Assembly (NCBI RefSeq): GCF_016863175.1
Contig: NZ_BOOJ01000058.1
Span: 1 to 64,000, forward strand
Length of the DNA: 64,000 bases
Source: Paraplanobispora siamensis
Lineage (GTDB): Bacteria; Actinomycetota; Actinomycetes; Streptosporangiales; Streptosporangiaceae
Direction: 5' to 3'
Each line of letters starts with the position of its first letter. Within the stretch, counting starts at the first letter, position 1. Under the pieces are notes generated by a model. The model had not been told where the DNA came from and searched no databases. It saw nothing but the letters and a program-made list of their open reading frames with translations. A program made the position numbers and the translations under genes. Below are positions 15,959 to 24,919 of this stretch, piece after piece.

Positions 15959-17170
15959 ATGAAGGCAGTGGTCTGGCACGACGTCGGCAAGATCGCCGTC
16001 GAGCAGGTGCCCGAGCCGTCGCTGAACGGACCCGAGGACGCGATCATCCGTATCACCACCAGCGCCATCTGCGGCACCGACCTGCACTTCGTGCGCGGCA
16101 CCATGCCCGGCATGCGCCCGGGCACCGTACTCGGTCACGAGGCCGTGGGCGTGGTGGAGGAGGTCGGGCCGCAGGTGCGCAACTTCCGCCCGGGCGACCG
16201 GGTCGTGGTGTGCTCCACCATCGCCTGCGGGCGCTGCTCGTACTGCCGGGCCGGATACTTCGCCCAGTGCGACGTGGCCAACCCCAACGGGCCCGCGGCC
16301 GGCACGTCGTTCTACGGCGGGCCGCAGACCACCGGCCCCTTCGACGGGCTGCAGGCCGAGTACGCCCGCATCCCCTACGCCCACACCGGCATGGTCGCCG
16401 TCCCGCCCGGGGTCACCGACGAGCAGGCCATCACCGTCAGCGACATCTTCCCCACCGGCTGGTACGGTGCCCGCCTGGCCGAAGTCGGCGAGGGCGACGT
16501 CGTCGTGGTGCTCGGCGCCGGGCCGGTCGGCCAGCTCGCCGCGCTGTCGGCCCGCATGCAGGGCGCCGGGCGGGTGCTGATCGTCGACGGCAACGCCGAC
16601 CGGCTGGAGACCGCCCGCCTGCAGAACGCCGAGACCATCGACTTCACCGCCGAGGACCCCGTCCAAGTGGTCAAGGATCTGACCGGCGGCATCGGCGCCG
16701 ACCGGGTCATCGACGCCGTCGGCGTCGATGCCGAGAGCCCCCGCACCGGGCCCGCCGCCGAGCAGGCCGAGCAGGAGCGCCGGGACTTCGAGCGCGAGCG
16801 GCGGCAGGCCGCCCCGCAGACCAACCCGCAAGGTGAGCTGTGGCAGCCGGGCGACGCCCCCAGTCAGGCGCTGCGCTGGGCGGTGGAGATGGCGGCCAAG
16901 GCGGGCACGATCGGCATCATCGGCGTCTACCCGCCGCAGCACACCAGCTTCCCGCTGGGCGCGGCGATGAACCGCAACCTCACCGTCCAGGCCGGCAACT
17001 GCAATCACCGCCGCTACGTCCCCGGCCTGCTCAGCAAGATCGCCACCGGGGCGGCCGACCCGACCACGGTCCTGACCCGGCAGCAGGAGCTGCCCTCGGT
17101 GATCGAGGCCTATCAGGCCTTCGACCGCCGTGAGCCCGGCTGGACCAAGGTCGCCCTGGACTTCGGCTGA
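15959..17170 (+). CDS. Zinc-dependent alcohol dehydrogenase (formaldehyde-dehydrogenase-like MDR)
   Basis: 403 residues. Zinc-ligand pattern: Cys in ICGTDLHF, GHEAVG, and the structural-zinc set CSTIACGRCSYCRAGYFAQC. Rossmann motif VVVLGAGPVGQLAA near residue 185. An insert around 260-290 (GPAAEQAEQERRDFERERRQ) is characteristic of the glutathione-independent formaldehyde dehydrogenase-like subgroup. It oxidises or reduces small alcohols/aldehydes with NAD(P). Ribosome site GAAAGGA precedes ATG 15959. The broken gene that follows may have been co-transcribed. Confidence 0.88.
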   Translation: MKAVVWHDVGKIAVEQVPEPSLNGPEDAIIRITTSAICGTDLHFVRGTMPGMRPGTVLGHEAVGVVEEVGPQVRNFRPGDRVVVCSTIACGRCSYCRAGYFAQCDVANPNGPAAGTSFYGGPQTTGPFDGLQAEYARIPYAHTGMVAVPPGVTDEQAITVSDIFPTGWYGARLAEVGEGDVVVVLGAGPVGQLAALSARMQGAGRVLIVDGNADRLETARLQNAETIDFTAEDPVQVVKDLTGGIGADRVIDAVGVDAESPRTGPAAEQAEQERRDFERERRQAAPQTNPQGELWQPGDAPSQALRWAVEMAAKAGTIGIIGVYPPQHTSFPLGAAMNRNLTVQAGNCNHRRYVPGLLSKIATGAADPTTVLTRQQELPSVIEAYQAFDRREPGWTKVALDFG

Positions 17171-17218
17171 TCACCCCCGGGACCGCGAGGACCCGAGAAC
17201 AGAGAAGGAATCAGGAGT

Positions 17219-17784
17219 CTGCAGCAGCGCGGATCCGACATCATCACCGGCTGGCCGCAGGAGTCCCGCGGGGCCGCCCAACTGGTCATCGACGCCTACG
17301 GTGAGCCGTACGAGGCCATCGAGACCCTGCTCACCTGGCACGGCGTCGGACCGTGGAAGCGGGTGCTGGCCTCCCGGGCCTTCTTCGAGCACCGTTTCCC
17401 CGCGCCGCACATCGACGCGGTCGAGAGCGTCATCGACTACCGGGTGCCGGCGCAGATGTTCACCCCGCTGGCCGATTCGACGGCAGCGTCGTCGAGCGCA
17501 CCGCCGGGGAGGTCTCGGCCCGCTGCCACGACGAGCAGGCCAACTTCCTGGCGCTCAACCTCATGCGCGACATCGTCACCGGGGCCAAGAGCGTGCAGGA
17601 GGCACGGGCCTGCTACGCCAAGGAGTTCGCCGGCTACCGGCGCAAGGAGCCCACCCCCTACATGGAGGGGCTGCGTTTCCAGCCGGGCAAGGACACCGGT
17701 GATCCCGACGCGCGCGTCCTGTCCGACCAGGACCTGGAGCAGGCCGCCCGGGAAGGCGAGCGCAGGCAGCAGGCCACCGGCTGA
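17219..17784 (+). pseudogene. Frameshifted hypothetical gene downstream of the alcohol dehydrogenase
   Basis: From 17219 the frame reads LQQRGSDIITGWPQESRGAA and stays protein-like to TPLA at 17473; it then becomes basic nonsense. The +1-shifted frame takes over as FDGSVVERTAGEVSARCHDE and runs to a stop at 17784 (…EPTPYMEGLRF…). One missing base after GCC-GA (17474-17475) would restore LAEFDGSVV. The natural start also seems lost: the position expected for ATG is CTG, though GGAGT lies just upstream. Family not recognised. Probably inactive unless CTG start and frameshifting both occur. Confidence 0.7.
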
Positions 17785-17950
17785 CCGCCCGTCCCGGTTT
17801 GCGGGGCACCGCTCGCGGGCACGACGGCCCGCAGGACGAAGACGGCACCTGCTTGATCTGTCCCCTTGAGGCTGACGCCTGCCGGGCATGCGGCCAACGG
17901 GTCGTACCAACCGGGCCGCACGGCAGACGCCGGCTTGCGCGCCGGTGCCG

Positions 17951-19612
17951 TCAGGCCGCCTCGGCCACCGGCAGGCACACGGTGAAGGTCGAGCCCCGTC
18001 CCGGGGTGCTGGTGGCGGTGGCGGTGCCGCCGTGCGCCTCGGCGATCGTCTTGACCAGCCACAGTCCCAGGCCGACGCCCTGGATGGCGTTGTCGTAGGC
18101 ATAAGCGGTGCGGTAGAAGCGCTCGAACACCTGCGGCAGTTCCTCAGCAGTGATGCCGACGCCGTGGTCGGTGACCGCGATCGCCACCTGCCCGTCCTGT
18201 GCTGAGGCGTGCACGGTGATGGGGGTGTCGATGGGGGAGTACTTGACCGCGTTGGACAGCAGCGCGCTGATCGCCCGTACCAGCAGGTCGTGATCGGCGC
18301 TGACCTGCTGCACGCCGTCGTCGATGGTCACCTCGATGTGGTGGCCGCTGCTGCGGGCCTGGGCGCTGGTGGCGTGCACCGCCTCCTCCAGCGCCGGGCG
18401 CACCGGCACCGCCTGCGCGTTCACCCTCAGCTCGCCGGCGGCCAGGGTGCTGACCGCCAGCAGGTCTTCGACCAGGTTCTGCAGCCGGGCTGTGTTGCGC
18501 GTCATCGCCTGCAGCATGCGCTGCTGGGCAGGCTCGGCCTCGCCCTCACCCAGCAGCTCCAGATATCCGCTCAAGGTGGTCAGCGGGGTGCGCAGCTCGT
18601 GGGAGATGGTGGCGATGAAGGCGTCTTTCGCCGCATCCAGTTCCTTCAGCCGGGCCACGGTGGCCTGTTCGGCCGCATAGGCCTGGCGTAGCGCCTGCTC
18701 GGCGCGGCGGCGCTCGGTGATGTCGTGGACGAAGGCGTGAAAGGCCCAGGCCTCGGCCTCACGGCTGGCCCACACCACGATCTCGATGGGGAACTCGCTG
18801 CCGTCGGCGTGCAGGGCGGTCAGCTCCAGCCGGCGGCCCAGCACCTTGGATTGTCCGGTGGCCAGAAACCGGGCCCGGCCGGCCTCGTCAGCTCTGCGGT
18901 AGCGCTCGGGCACGATCGTCTCGTGGACCAGATGGCCCAGCATCTGGGTGCGGGAACGGCCGAACATGCGCGTCGCCGCGGCGTTCCACTCGGTGATGTG
19001 CCCGGCCGCGTCGGTGGAGATGAAGGCCTCCACCGAGGCGTCGACGATCTGCTGCAGCCGGGCTCGGCTGTCGTGCACGGCGGCGCGAAGCGTACGGCGA
19101 TCGGCCACCCGGCCCAGCTGGTAGCCGATGGCGCCCATCACCCGCAGCAGCGGCTCATCGCGGGCGATGACCTGCTCGGCGAAGAACTGCAGCACCGCCG
19201 CCACGCCGTCGACCGCGATGACCGGGAAGGCGAAGGCCGCCCGCACCCCGGGATCGCGGCCGCCCAGCAGGCGCACCGCCAGCGCATCGGCGGTCAGATC
19301 GCGCGACCAGACCGGCTGGCCGGTGGCCACCACCTGGCCGATGATGCCGGTGCCGGGTGCAAAACGGATGGCTGTGGCGATCTGGTGCAGCAACGGGAAG
19401 CGCTCGATCGGCCCGACCCAGACACCGGAGGAGACGAACGCCTGCCCGTCGGCGGCCGGCACGCCCAGATGCCCCAGCGGCCAGCCGGTCACCTCGCACA
19501 CCGCACTCAAGGCGGCCCGGCAGGCTTCCTCCAGGTCGTCGGTGGCCGCGGCCACCGCGGTGATGTCATCCAGCAGCGCCACCAGGGCCATCTCCCGCCG
19601 CGTGCCTGCCAC
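17951..19612 (-). CDS. Sensor histidine kinase, GAF-PAS-HisKA-HATPase
   Basis: 553 residues, no TM segment, so cytoplasmic. GAF about 10-165, PAS about 182-300 (IVDASVEAFISTDAAGHITE … PERYRRADEAGRARFLATG), phospho-acceptor His338 in ATISHELRTPLTTLSGY, and an HATPase domain with NAVKYSP, DHGVGI and GVGLGLWLVK. All four parts are complete. It is a close architectural and sequence relative of the kinase cut by the right window edge. No response regulator gene is adjacent, so it is an orphan. Confidence 0.9.
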   Translation of the reverse strand: MAGTRREMALVALLDDITAVAAATDDLEEACRAALSAVCEVTGWPLGHLGVPAADGQAFVSSGVWVGPIERFPLLHQIATAIRFAPGTGIIGQVVATGQPVWSRDLTADALAVRLLGGRDPGVRAAFAFPVIAVDGVAAVLQFFAEQVIARDEPLLRVMGAIGYQLGRVADRRTLRAAVHDSRARLQQIVDASVEAFISTDAAGHITEWNAAATRMFGRSRTQMLGHLVHETIVPERYRRADEAGRARFLATGQSKVLGRRLELTALHADGSEFPIEIVVWASREAEAWAFHAFVHDITERRRAEQALRQAYAAEQATVARLKELDAAKDAFIATISHELRTPLTTLSGYLELLGEGEAEPAQQRMLQAMTRNTARLQNLVEDLLAVSTLAAGELRVNAQAVPVRPALEEAVHATSAQARSSGHHIEVTIDDGVQQVSADHDLLVRAISALLSNAVKYSPIDTPITVHASAQDGQVAIAVTDHGVGITAEELPQVFERFYRTAYAYDNAIQGVGLGLWLVKTIAEAHGGTATATSTPGRGSTFTVCLPVAEAA

Positions 19613-19771
19613 CGTTCCCGCGCCCCCCTTCCGGCCGCGATCGGCACCGGTGGACCGGCGCGGCTGTTGCTCCCGAATTTACCGTTTCGGTAGTCGATCG
19701 ATCACAAACGGGCACCATCGGGGTCTAAAGATGATCCTGTCGGTCGGAAAGGAGAAGCCCACGCGGCCTTG

Positions 19772-20539
19772 TCAGCCACCCCGGTCGCCTGCCTCCGCCT
19801 TCTGCCAGACCGATACATGGCTCCTGCTGTCGCTGGTGAAGGGCGTGCGTTTCCAGCCGGCCCAGCGCTCACGCAAGGTCATACCGGCGATGCGCGCCAT
19901 GAGGTCCAGCTCGGACGGCCATGCGTAGCGGTGCGGCGAGGAGAAGATCTCGAGCCGATCGGCCACCACCCAGTAGTGATGGGAGATCGCAATCTGCGAC
20001 GCGACGTCGTACTCCTCGAAACCGAGGTGCTCCGGACTCACCGTGAAGGGGTGGATGGTCTGACCTGGTGGAAGACGCCGAAGCTCCGGCACGTAGTTCT
20101 CGATGACGAAGCAGCCGCCGGGTTCGAGATGCGCTGCCGCGTTGCGGAAGCACTCGACCTGTTCGTCTTGCGTGGTCAGGTTCGTGATCGTGTTGCGCAC
20201 CAGATAGACCAGGGTGAAGGTCGCGTTCACCTTGGTGGTCGCGAAATCCCCGGTGGTCACATCGATGTCAGCGGAGCCCGGCTTTGTCCGTAGCCGCGCG
20301 AGCATGGCCGACGACAGATCAATTCCGTGGACCCGAACGCCCCGCCGGTTGAGCGGCAACGCGATACGACCCGTCCCGATGCCGAACTCCAGAGCAGTGC
20401 CCGATCGGGCGAGATCGGCAAGGAAGCTCACGGCCGGATCGACGACCGCAGGATCGAACAACTCCGGCCACTTCACCTCATACGTTTCGGCTATCCGTTC
20501 ATCGAAGCTGTTCTCCGGCACGAGATCCACCCTGCCCAT
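19772..20539 (-). CDS. Class I SAM-dependent methyltransferase
   Basis: 255 residues from ATG 20539; a longer start at 20563 is possible. SAM-binding motif LEFGIGTGRIALPL near residue 50, acidic strand end GIDLS, and NTITNLTTQDEQVECFRNAA as the post-motif region. The N-terminus (ENSFDERIAETYEVKWPELF) resembles small-molecule methyltransferases. C-terminal Trp-rich region (LRERWAGWKRTPF). Substrate unknown. It stands alone between a histidine kinase and broken genes. Confidence 0.8.
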   Translation of the reverse strand: MGRVDLVPENSFDERIAETYEVKWPELFDPAVVDPAVSFLADLARSGTALEFGIGTGRIALPLNRRGVRVHGIDLSSAMLARLRTKPGSADIDVTTGDFATTKVNATFTLVYLVRNTITNLTTQDEQVECFRNAAAHLEPGGCFVIENYVPELRRLPPGQTIHPFTVSPEHLGFEEYDVASQIAISHHYWVVADRLEIFSSPHRYAWPSELDLMARIAGMTLRERWAGWKRTPFTSDSRSHVSVWQKAEAGDRGG

Positions 20540-20644
20540 ATACGCCGGGCAGCCGCCACCCATTTCCCTGTGCGGCTCCGCAGGCAGCCAGTGGCACCAC
20601 TCATACGCCGACCGCAGCGCGAGGCCCGCCTGCTGCTGGCCGGC

Positions 20645-20710
20645 GCCGGCGGCCGCCGTACCCTCGGACGCTGCGGTGATGGCGATGCGGCCACCACGGC
20701 TGAGACCGCC
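20645..20710. repeat. Dispersed 66-base repeat, copy B
   Basis: See copy A at 12350-12415 (about 60 of 66 identical, same orientation). Copy B begins where the coding sequence of the truncated amidohydrolase stops making sense, so it sits on a breakpoint. Confidence 0.6.
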
Positions 20711-21174
20711 GGAGTCCAGCCCTCCCGGAAGTGTGCGGCGGGGGGCTCGACTCCGGCCGTCGGGTCGATGGGGACGCCTTCCTTGATGACGCGCCGCAGA
20801 TGCTCGTGCGGGCGAGTGAGGACGGAGACGTCCTCCACCGGATCGCCGTCCACCACCAGCGGGTCGGCGTGGGCGCCGATGGCCAGGGTGCCGATCCGGC
20901 CGTCCATGCCCAGCAGGCGGGCGGCGGTGGTGGTGGCCGGGCGGATGAGGTCGGCGTTGGGCTGGACCTGGGCGCGCAGGGTGGACTCCTCCAGTCGGTG
21001 GGCGTGCATGGGGCCCAGCAGGTCGGATCCGTAGACGAGGCTGACGCCGGCCCGGTGGGCCTTCTCCAGCGCGCCGAGTCCGGCCTGCCGGACGTCGTCG
21101 ATCTTGCGGTAGGAGGCTTCTGCCATGCCGAACCGCCTGCCGAGGTCGGCCAGCAGGTCTGGAACGACCTCGAC
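20711..21174 (-). pseudogene. C-terminal fragment of an amidohydrolase
   Basis: Reads VEVVPDLLADLGRRFGMAEA, then SYRKIDDVRQAGLGALEKAH, GVSLVYGSDLLGPMHAHRLE and LLGMDGRIGTLAIGAHADPL VVDGDPVEDVSVL. This is the metal-dependent amidohydrolase C-terminus (imidazolonepropionase-like; Asp of GSDLLG is a metal ligand). A TAG stop at 21175-21177 precedes it, and the N-terminal two thirds are absent. The 3' end runs into the dispersed repeat. Not functional. Confidence 0.7.
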
Positions 21175-21177
21175 CTA

Positions 21178-21526
21178 ACGGACGACCAGCCCTGACGGGC
21201 GGGGCGGGCCTCGTAGTCGCATGCCAAGCGGTGATGGAGCATCAGCCGGCTCGACCTGCGACCGGAGCATGTGCCTGACAACGGCTGATTATCCCGTGCA
21301 TGAGCGCCGGACGATCACAGCCGAACTGGCGAGGTCTCTCTGCGGCCGGTGCGTGACTCGGGCGCGTTATCCGGTACATCGCTTCCGCTCCATAAGGGAA
21401 CGAGGCCCGCTGCAGGCTCCGCCGTACGGCAGAGTCGTCGGCGATCGATGACGTCCGGCATCACCGGAAGATCCTCCGGCGCAACCCGGGCACGCCGGCG
21501 CAGTCGCCGCCTGCCATGCTGGCGCC
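21178..21526. other. Gap, no gene seen
   Basis: About 350 bases between the amidohydrolase fragment and the next gene. Short frames only; no dyads or repeats stood out. Confidence 0.4.
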
Positions 21527-22321
21527 ATGCGGCACAAACAGGTCCTGGACGGACTCGCCGCCCCCACACTGGTCCAGGCGATGGATGAGGATCTGGCCGG
21601 CTGGGTGGGACGGCGGCTGCGGGAGATAGGCAAACCACCGGCCGAGGTCCGGCGGCTGGTGATCGAGCCGATCCTGCGGCGCTGGCGGTGCCTGCTCCAG
21701 GCCCCCGACACCGACACCACGACACGCGACACCGCCCGGGTGGCGCTGGCCACGCTGTTGCACAAGTACGGCATGCGCGCCGACGACGTCACCGCCGCCG
21801 CCCTGACCGCCCTCGATGACCTCGACGACGCCGCCGTGCTGTCGAAGGCGTTCACGCGGCGCTCTCCGGCGATCAAGGCCCTGCTGCAGTCGCCGCCGGT
21901 GCCGCCGGTGCGCCGGCCGCCACGGCGCCGGGCGGAGACATCGCTGCGGCCCGCCGATGTCGTCTCCATCGAACTCGACGCAGGCTTCCACGCGGCCTTC
22001 GTCCTGCAGCTGCACGACGACAAGGGCGGCCGGTACCCCGTCATCGAGTTCTACGCCGGTCGTTTCTCCGTCCCGCCGACGGTGCGGCAGCTGGCCGGCC
22101 GTCCCGCTGCCGGCGGCGTGCGGTTCCGCCACGCCCGCTTCAGCGTGTGGGGCCTGGCCCACCTGCCGGATCCGGCCCGCCAGGTGAGGCTCGTGGCCCG
22201 CGGGCATCCCGACAAGCCGCTGAGTGCTCCGTCTCGGCCGGGTGAGGGGCGATACACGGTGACCGACCTCATCTCCTTGCAGCAGAGCATGATGACGCTG
22301 TTCGCCGATACCGGCGAATGA
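21527..22321 (+). CDS. Hypothetical protein (264 aa)
   Basis: The N-terminal half is helical (LVQAMDEDLAGWVGRRLREI … ATLLHKYGMRADDVTAAALT), a Pro/Arg linker follows near 122-140, and the C-terminal half is beta-rich (DVVSIELDAGFHAAFVLQLH; YPVIEFYAGRFSVPPTVRQL). I recognise no family. Codon bias is typical of the neighbours, and the antisense frames look like shadows. It might be a small-molecule or nucleic-acid-binding protein, but nothing supports a specific job. Confidence 0.65.
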   Translation: MRHKQVLDGLAAPTLVQAMDEDLAGWVGRRLREIGKPPAEVRRLVIEPILRRWRCLLQAPDTDTTTRDTARVALATLLHKYGMRADDVTAAALTALDDLDDAAVLSKAFTRRSPAIKALLQSPPVPPVRRPPRRRAETSLRPADVVSIELDAGFHAAFVLQLHDDKGGRYPVIEFYAGRFSVPPTVRQLAGRPAAGGVRFRHARFSVWGLAHLPDPARQVRLVARGHPDKPLSAPSRPGEGRYTVTDLISLQQSMMTLFADTGE

Positions 22322-22590
22322 GCCCCGCCACCCAGGCTCCACCGATGGCAGGCAACCGGGCGCGCGACAACGGGGACGCGACTGATCTTGTGGTTCCCCG
22401 CTGACGGTCCCCGCGACCGACAATCGAAACCCGACGGACCAGCGCATCGATGTACAGGTCCGCCGCATTCCGCTCGTCGTGGACTCTTGCTCCGGTACAA
22501 AGGGGGAGGGGAGGGCCGTCATCGCCGTATCCGCCGACAGGTCGGTATCGCTAGATTTGCTGTGCCCGATCCCACGATCGCGAGGTAGGC

Positions 22591-23154
22591 ATGTCGGACG
22601 AACGAAGTGTGCGCGCAGCGAGACGAGGAATGCGGCCGTACGGGTGGATGCTCGTGCTGGCCGTCATGGTTCTTCTCGCCGACCAGGCCTCCAAGCTGTG
22701 GGCGATCTCGGCGCTGACCGACCGGGAACCCGTCTCGGTGATCCCGGGGGTGATCCAGCTGCGGCTGTTGTTCAACCCGGGCGCCGCCTTCTCGATCGGC
22801 GAGGGGGCGACGTGGGTGTTCACCCTGGCGGCGGCCGCAGCCGTGGCCGGCGTCGCGTATGTCGGGAGGCGGCTGCGCTCGACGGTCTGGACCGTGGCGC
22901 TGGGCGCGCTGCTGGGCGGCGCCACCTCTCACCTGCTGGACCGCCTGTTCCGCCCGCCCGGCTTCGCCCGGGGCCACGTCGTCGACTTCATCGACTACGG
23001 CGGACTGTTCGTCGGCAACCTCGCTGACATCGCCCTCGTCGGAAGCTGCGCTTTCATGGTGCTGCTCAGCGCGCGGGGCATCTCCCTCGACGGCGCACCG
23101 GACACGGGCACCGACGCCCCCACCCCCTCCGGGAGCACTGCGAGCAGCGCCTGA
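22591..23154 (+). CDS. lspA: Lipoprotein signal peptidase (signal peptidase II)
   Basis: 187 residues with four TM helices. Family signatures: LLADQASKLWAI in the first helix, LLFNPGAAFSI, and the two catalytic aspartates in HVVDFIDYGG and FVGNLADIAL. It removes the signal peptide from prolipoproteins after lipidation, in the plasma membrane. The C-terminal tail is polar and Thr/Ser-rich. A GAGG ribosome site precedes ATG 22591. It is not in the usual ileS-lspA-rluD neighbourhood, so it may be an extra copy. Confidence 0.93.
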   Translation: MSDERSVRAARRGMRPYGWMLVLAVMVLLADQASKLWAISALTDREPVSVIPGVIQLRLLFNPGAAFSIGEGATWVFTLAAAAAVAGVAYVGRRLRSTVWTVALGALLGGATSHLLDRLFRPPGFARGHVVDFIDYGGLFVGNLADIALVGSCAFMVLLSARGISLDGAPDTGTDAPTPSGSTASSA

Positions 23155-23243
23155 ACCGACGGCATGGTCGAGAACACCAAGAGCGGCCATCATCACGCCC
23201 GACAGCATCTCGCGCGCCGGCCAGGGGACAGGTGCGCCAATGC

Positions 23244-23708
23244 TCATGAGGGTTCTTCCAGTTTGCGGGCGATGCTCTCCAGAGCGGACAGGTCCGCGGG
23301 GGAGAGCCGGTCGATGACGTGTCGGCGGACCGATTCCAGGTGGGCCGGGGCGGCGTCCTCCAGTGTTTGCAGGCCGTCCTCGGTCAGGACGAGATAACAG
23401 CCCCGGCCGTCGTCCGGGTCGGGCTCGCGCCGTACCAGGCCGCGGGCCTCCATGCGGCTGGCGTGCCGCGACAGGCGGCTGCGTGACCAGCCCATCTTGG
23501 CGGCCTGCTCGTGCAGCGTGCTGGCGTGGCCCGGGCGCTCCGACAGCGTGCTGAGCACCTCGTAGTCGGGGTCGGACAGGCCGATCGAGGCCAGGTCGTG
23601 CGCGGTGCGCGACTGGATCGCGATCATCATCCGGCGCAGAGCGCGCCAGGCGCGTTCCTCGTCGGCGTCGAGCCAGCGCACCGTCTTCCCCGAACTTTTC
23701 TTTGACAT
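23244..23708 (-). CDS. MarR-family transcriptional regulator
   Basis: 154 residues. Winged helix: ASTLHEQAAKMGWSRSRLSR then HASRMEARGLVRREPDPDDG, with the wing RGCYLVLTEDG. Basic N-terminus. Divergent from the flavoreductase/acetyltransferase fusion with only 30 bases between the starts, so it very likely controls both. Confidence 0.88.
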   Translation of the reverse strand: MSKKSSGKTVRWLDADEERAWRALRRMMIAIQSRTAHDLASIGLSDPDYEVLSTLSERPGHASTLHEQAAKMGWSRSRLSRHASRMEARGLVRREPDPDDGRGCYLVLTEDGLQTLEDAAPAHLESVRRHVIDRLSPADLSALESIARKLEEPS

Positions 23709-23745
23709 GTAAACAAGCTACCAGCTAAGTTCATTTCCATGTCAA
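23702..23745. promoter_or_regulatory. Divergent promoter with inverted repeat over both start codons
   Basis: TTGACATG (23702-23709) and CATGTCAA (23738-23745) are exact inverted repeats, each containing one of the two divergent start codons. Between them lies AGCT-acc-AGCT (23717-23727), a smaller dyad that could be the MarR operator. The outer match arises partly because both proteins begin ATG TCA A, so it may be chance. Confidence 0.45.
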
Positions 23746-24842
23746 CGAAACCTGTGCGAGTCCTCGTCCTGGTGTGCAGCACCCGTCCCGGTGCTCTCGG
23801 CCCGGTGGTGGGCCAGTGGCTGATCGACACGATCGCGCCACGGGCCACGGAACTGGGAGTGGAACTGCTGCCGATCTCCCTTGGCGACCTCGCCCTGCCC
23901 TTCCTCGACGAGGAGGACGAACCGGCCTCCGGTCGCTACCGAAACGAGCACACCAAGCGGTGGAGCGCGATGGTGGAGGCGGCCGACGGCTTCATCGCGG
24001 TCACGCCCGAGTACAACTACGGCATGCCGGCCACCTTCAAGAACGCCCTCGACTACCTGGGCCGGGAATGGGCGTGGAAGCCGATGGGGTTCGTCAGCTA
24101 CGGCAACACCTCGGCGGGCACCCGCTCGGTTCAGCACGCCAAGCAGGTGGTGACCACGCTGCGGCTGGTCCCGCTGGGCGCCACGCTCGCCCTGCGCATC
24201 GCCGACACCGTCGACTCCGGGCGGATCCGCCCGGACGCCGGCCGAGAACAGGCCGCCATCGGGGTCCTGGACGAGCTCGTCCGCCTCGCCCACGCGCTGC
24301 GGCCGATGCGCGAGCGGGCCCGCTCCGCTTCCGGGGAGGTGCCGGTGCCGGGGTCGTACGTCAGAGCGCTGACCCCGGACGACGCCGCGGAGGTGCTGGT
24401 GCTCCAGCGGTGCTGCTGGGTGGAGGAGGCGCTGGCCAACGACACCCTGGCCATCCCCGCCCTGCATGAGTCGCTGGAGCAGGTACGCGCATGGCTGGCC
24501 ACCTGGCAGGGCACGGGCCTGTGGCGCGACGGCCGGCTCCTGGGCATGGTGCGCACGTGCCGCATAGACGACGACTGGCACGTGGGCCGCCTGGGCGTCG
24601 TCCCCGATCTGCGCGGCCAGGGGGTGGGGCGCTGGCTGCTGGGCGAGGCCGAAGCGGCGGCCGACGCCTCATGCCGCCGCATCGTGCTGTCCACCGGCGC
24701 CCGCAGCCACGGCAACATCCGCCTCTACCACGCCCAGGGTTACCGTACGGAGTCCTCCGACGGCGCGACGACCTTCCTCACCAAGCCCGTGCCCGCGCAT
24801 GGCGCCGTCGGGATCGCCGACGAAGAGCCGGCAGGGGTGTGA
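23739..24842 (+). CDS. NADPH-dependent FMN reductase fused to a GNAT acetyltransferase
   Basis: 367 residues. Residues 1-190 are a flavodoxin-like FMN reductase: CSTRPGALGPVVGQWL, TPEYNYGMPATFKNALDYLG, and SYGNTSAGTRS. Residues 200-350 are a GNAT domain: LQRCCWVEEALANDTLAIPA, GRLGVVPDLRGQGVGRWLLG (acetyl-CoA loop RGQGVGRWL) and NIRLYHAQGYR. Both halves appear complete. The fusion suggests a two-step modification or detoxification of a quinone, nitro or amine compound, controlled by the divergent MarR. That role is inferred. Confidence 0.87.
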   Translation: MSTKPVRVLVLVCSTRPGALGPVVGQWLIDTIAPRATELGVELLPISLGDLALPFLDEEDEPASGRYRNEHTKRWSAMVEAADGFIAVTPEYNYGMPATFKNALDYLGREWAWKPMGFVSYGNTSAGTRSVQHAKQVVTTLRLVPLGATLALRIADTVDSGRIRPDAGREQAAIGVLDELVRLAHALRPMRERARSASGEVPVPGSYVRALTPDDAAEVLVLQRCCWVEEALANDTLAIPALHESLEQVRAWLATWQGTGLWRDGRLLGMVRTCRIDDDWHVGRLGVVPDLRGQGVGRWLLGEAEAAADASCRRIVLSTGARSHGNIRLYHAQGYRTESSDGATTFLTKPVPAHGAVGIADEEPAGV

Positions 24843-24919
24843 CGAGGAGACCGCCGTGCCGGGCGCGGCACCGGGGTGCACGGCGCCCGCGACGGTGAGC
24901 CGTGCACCCGCGCGGCGGC

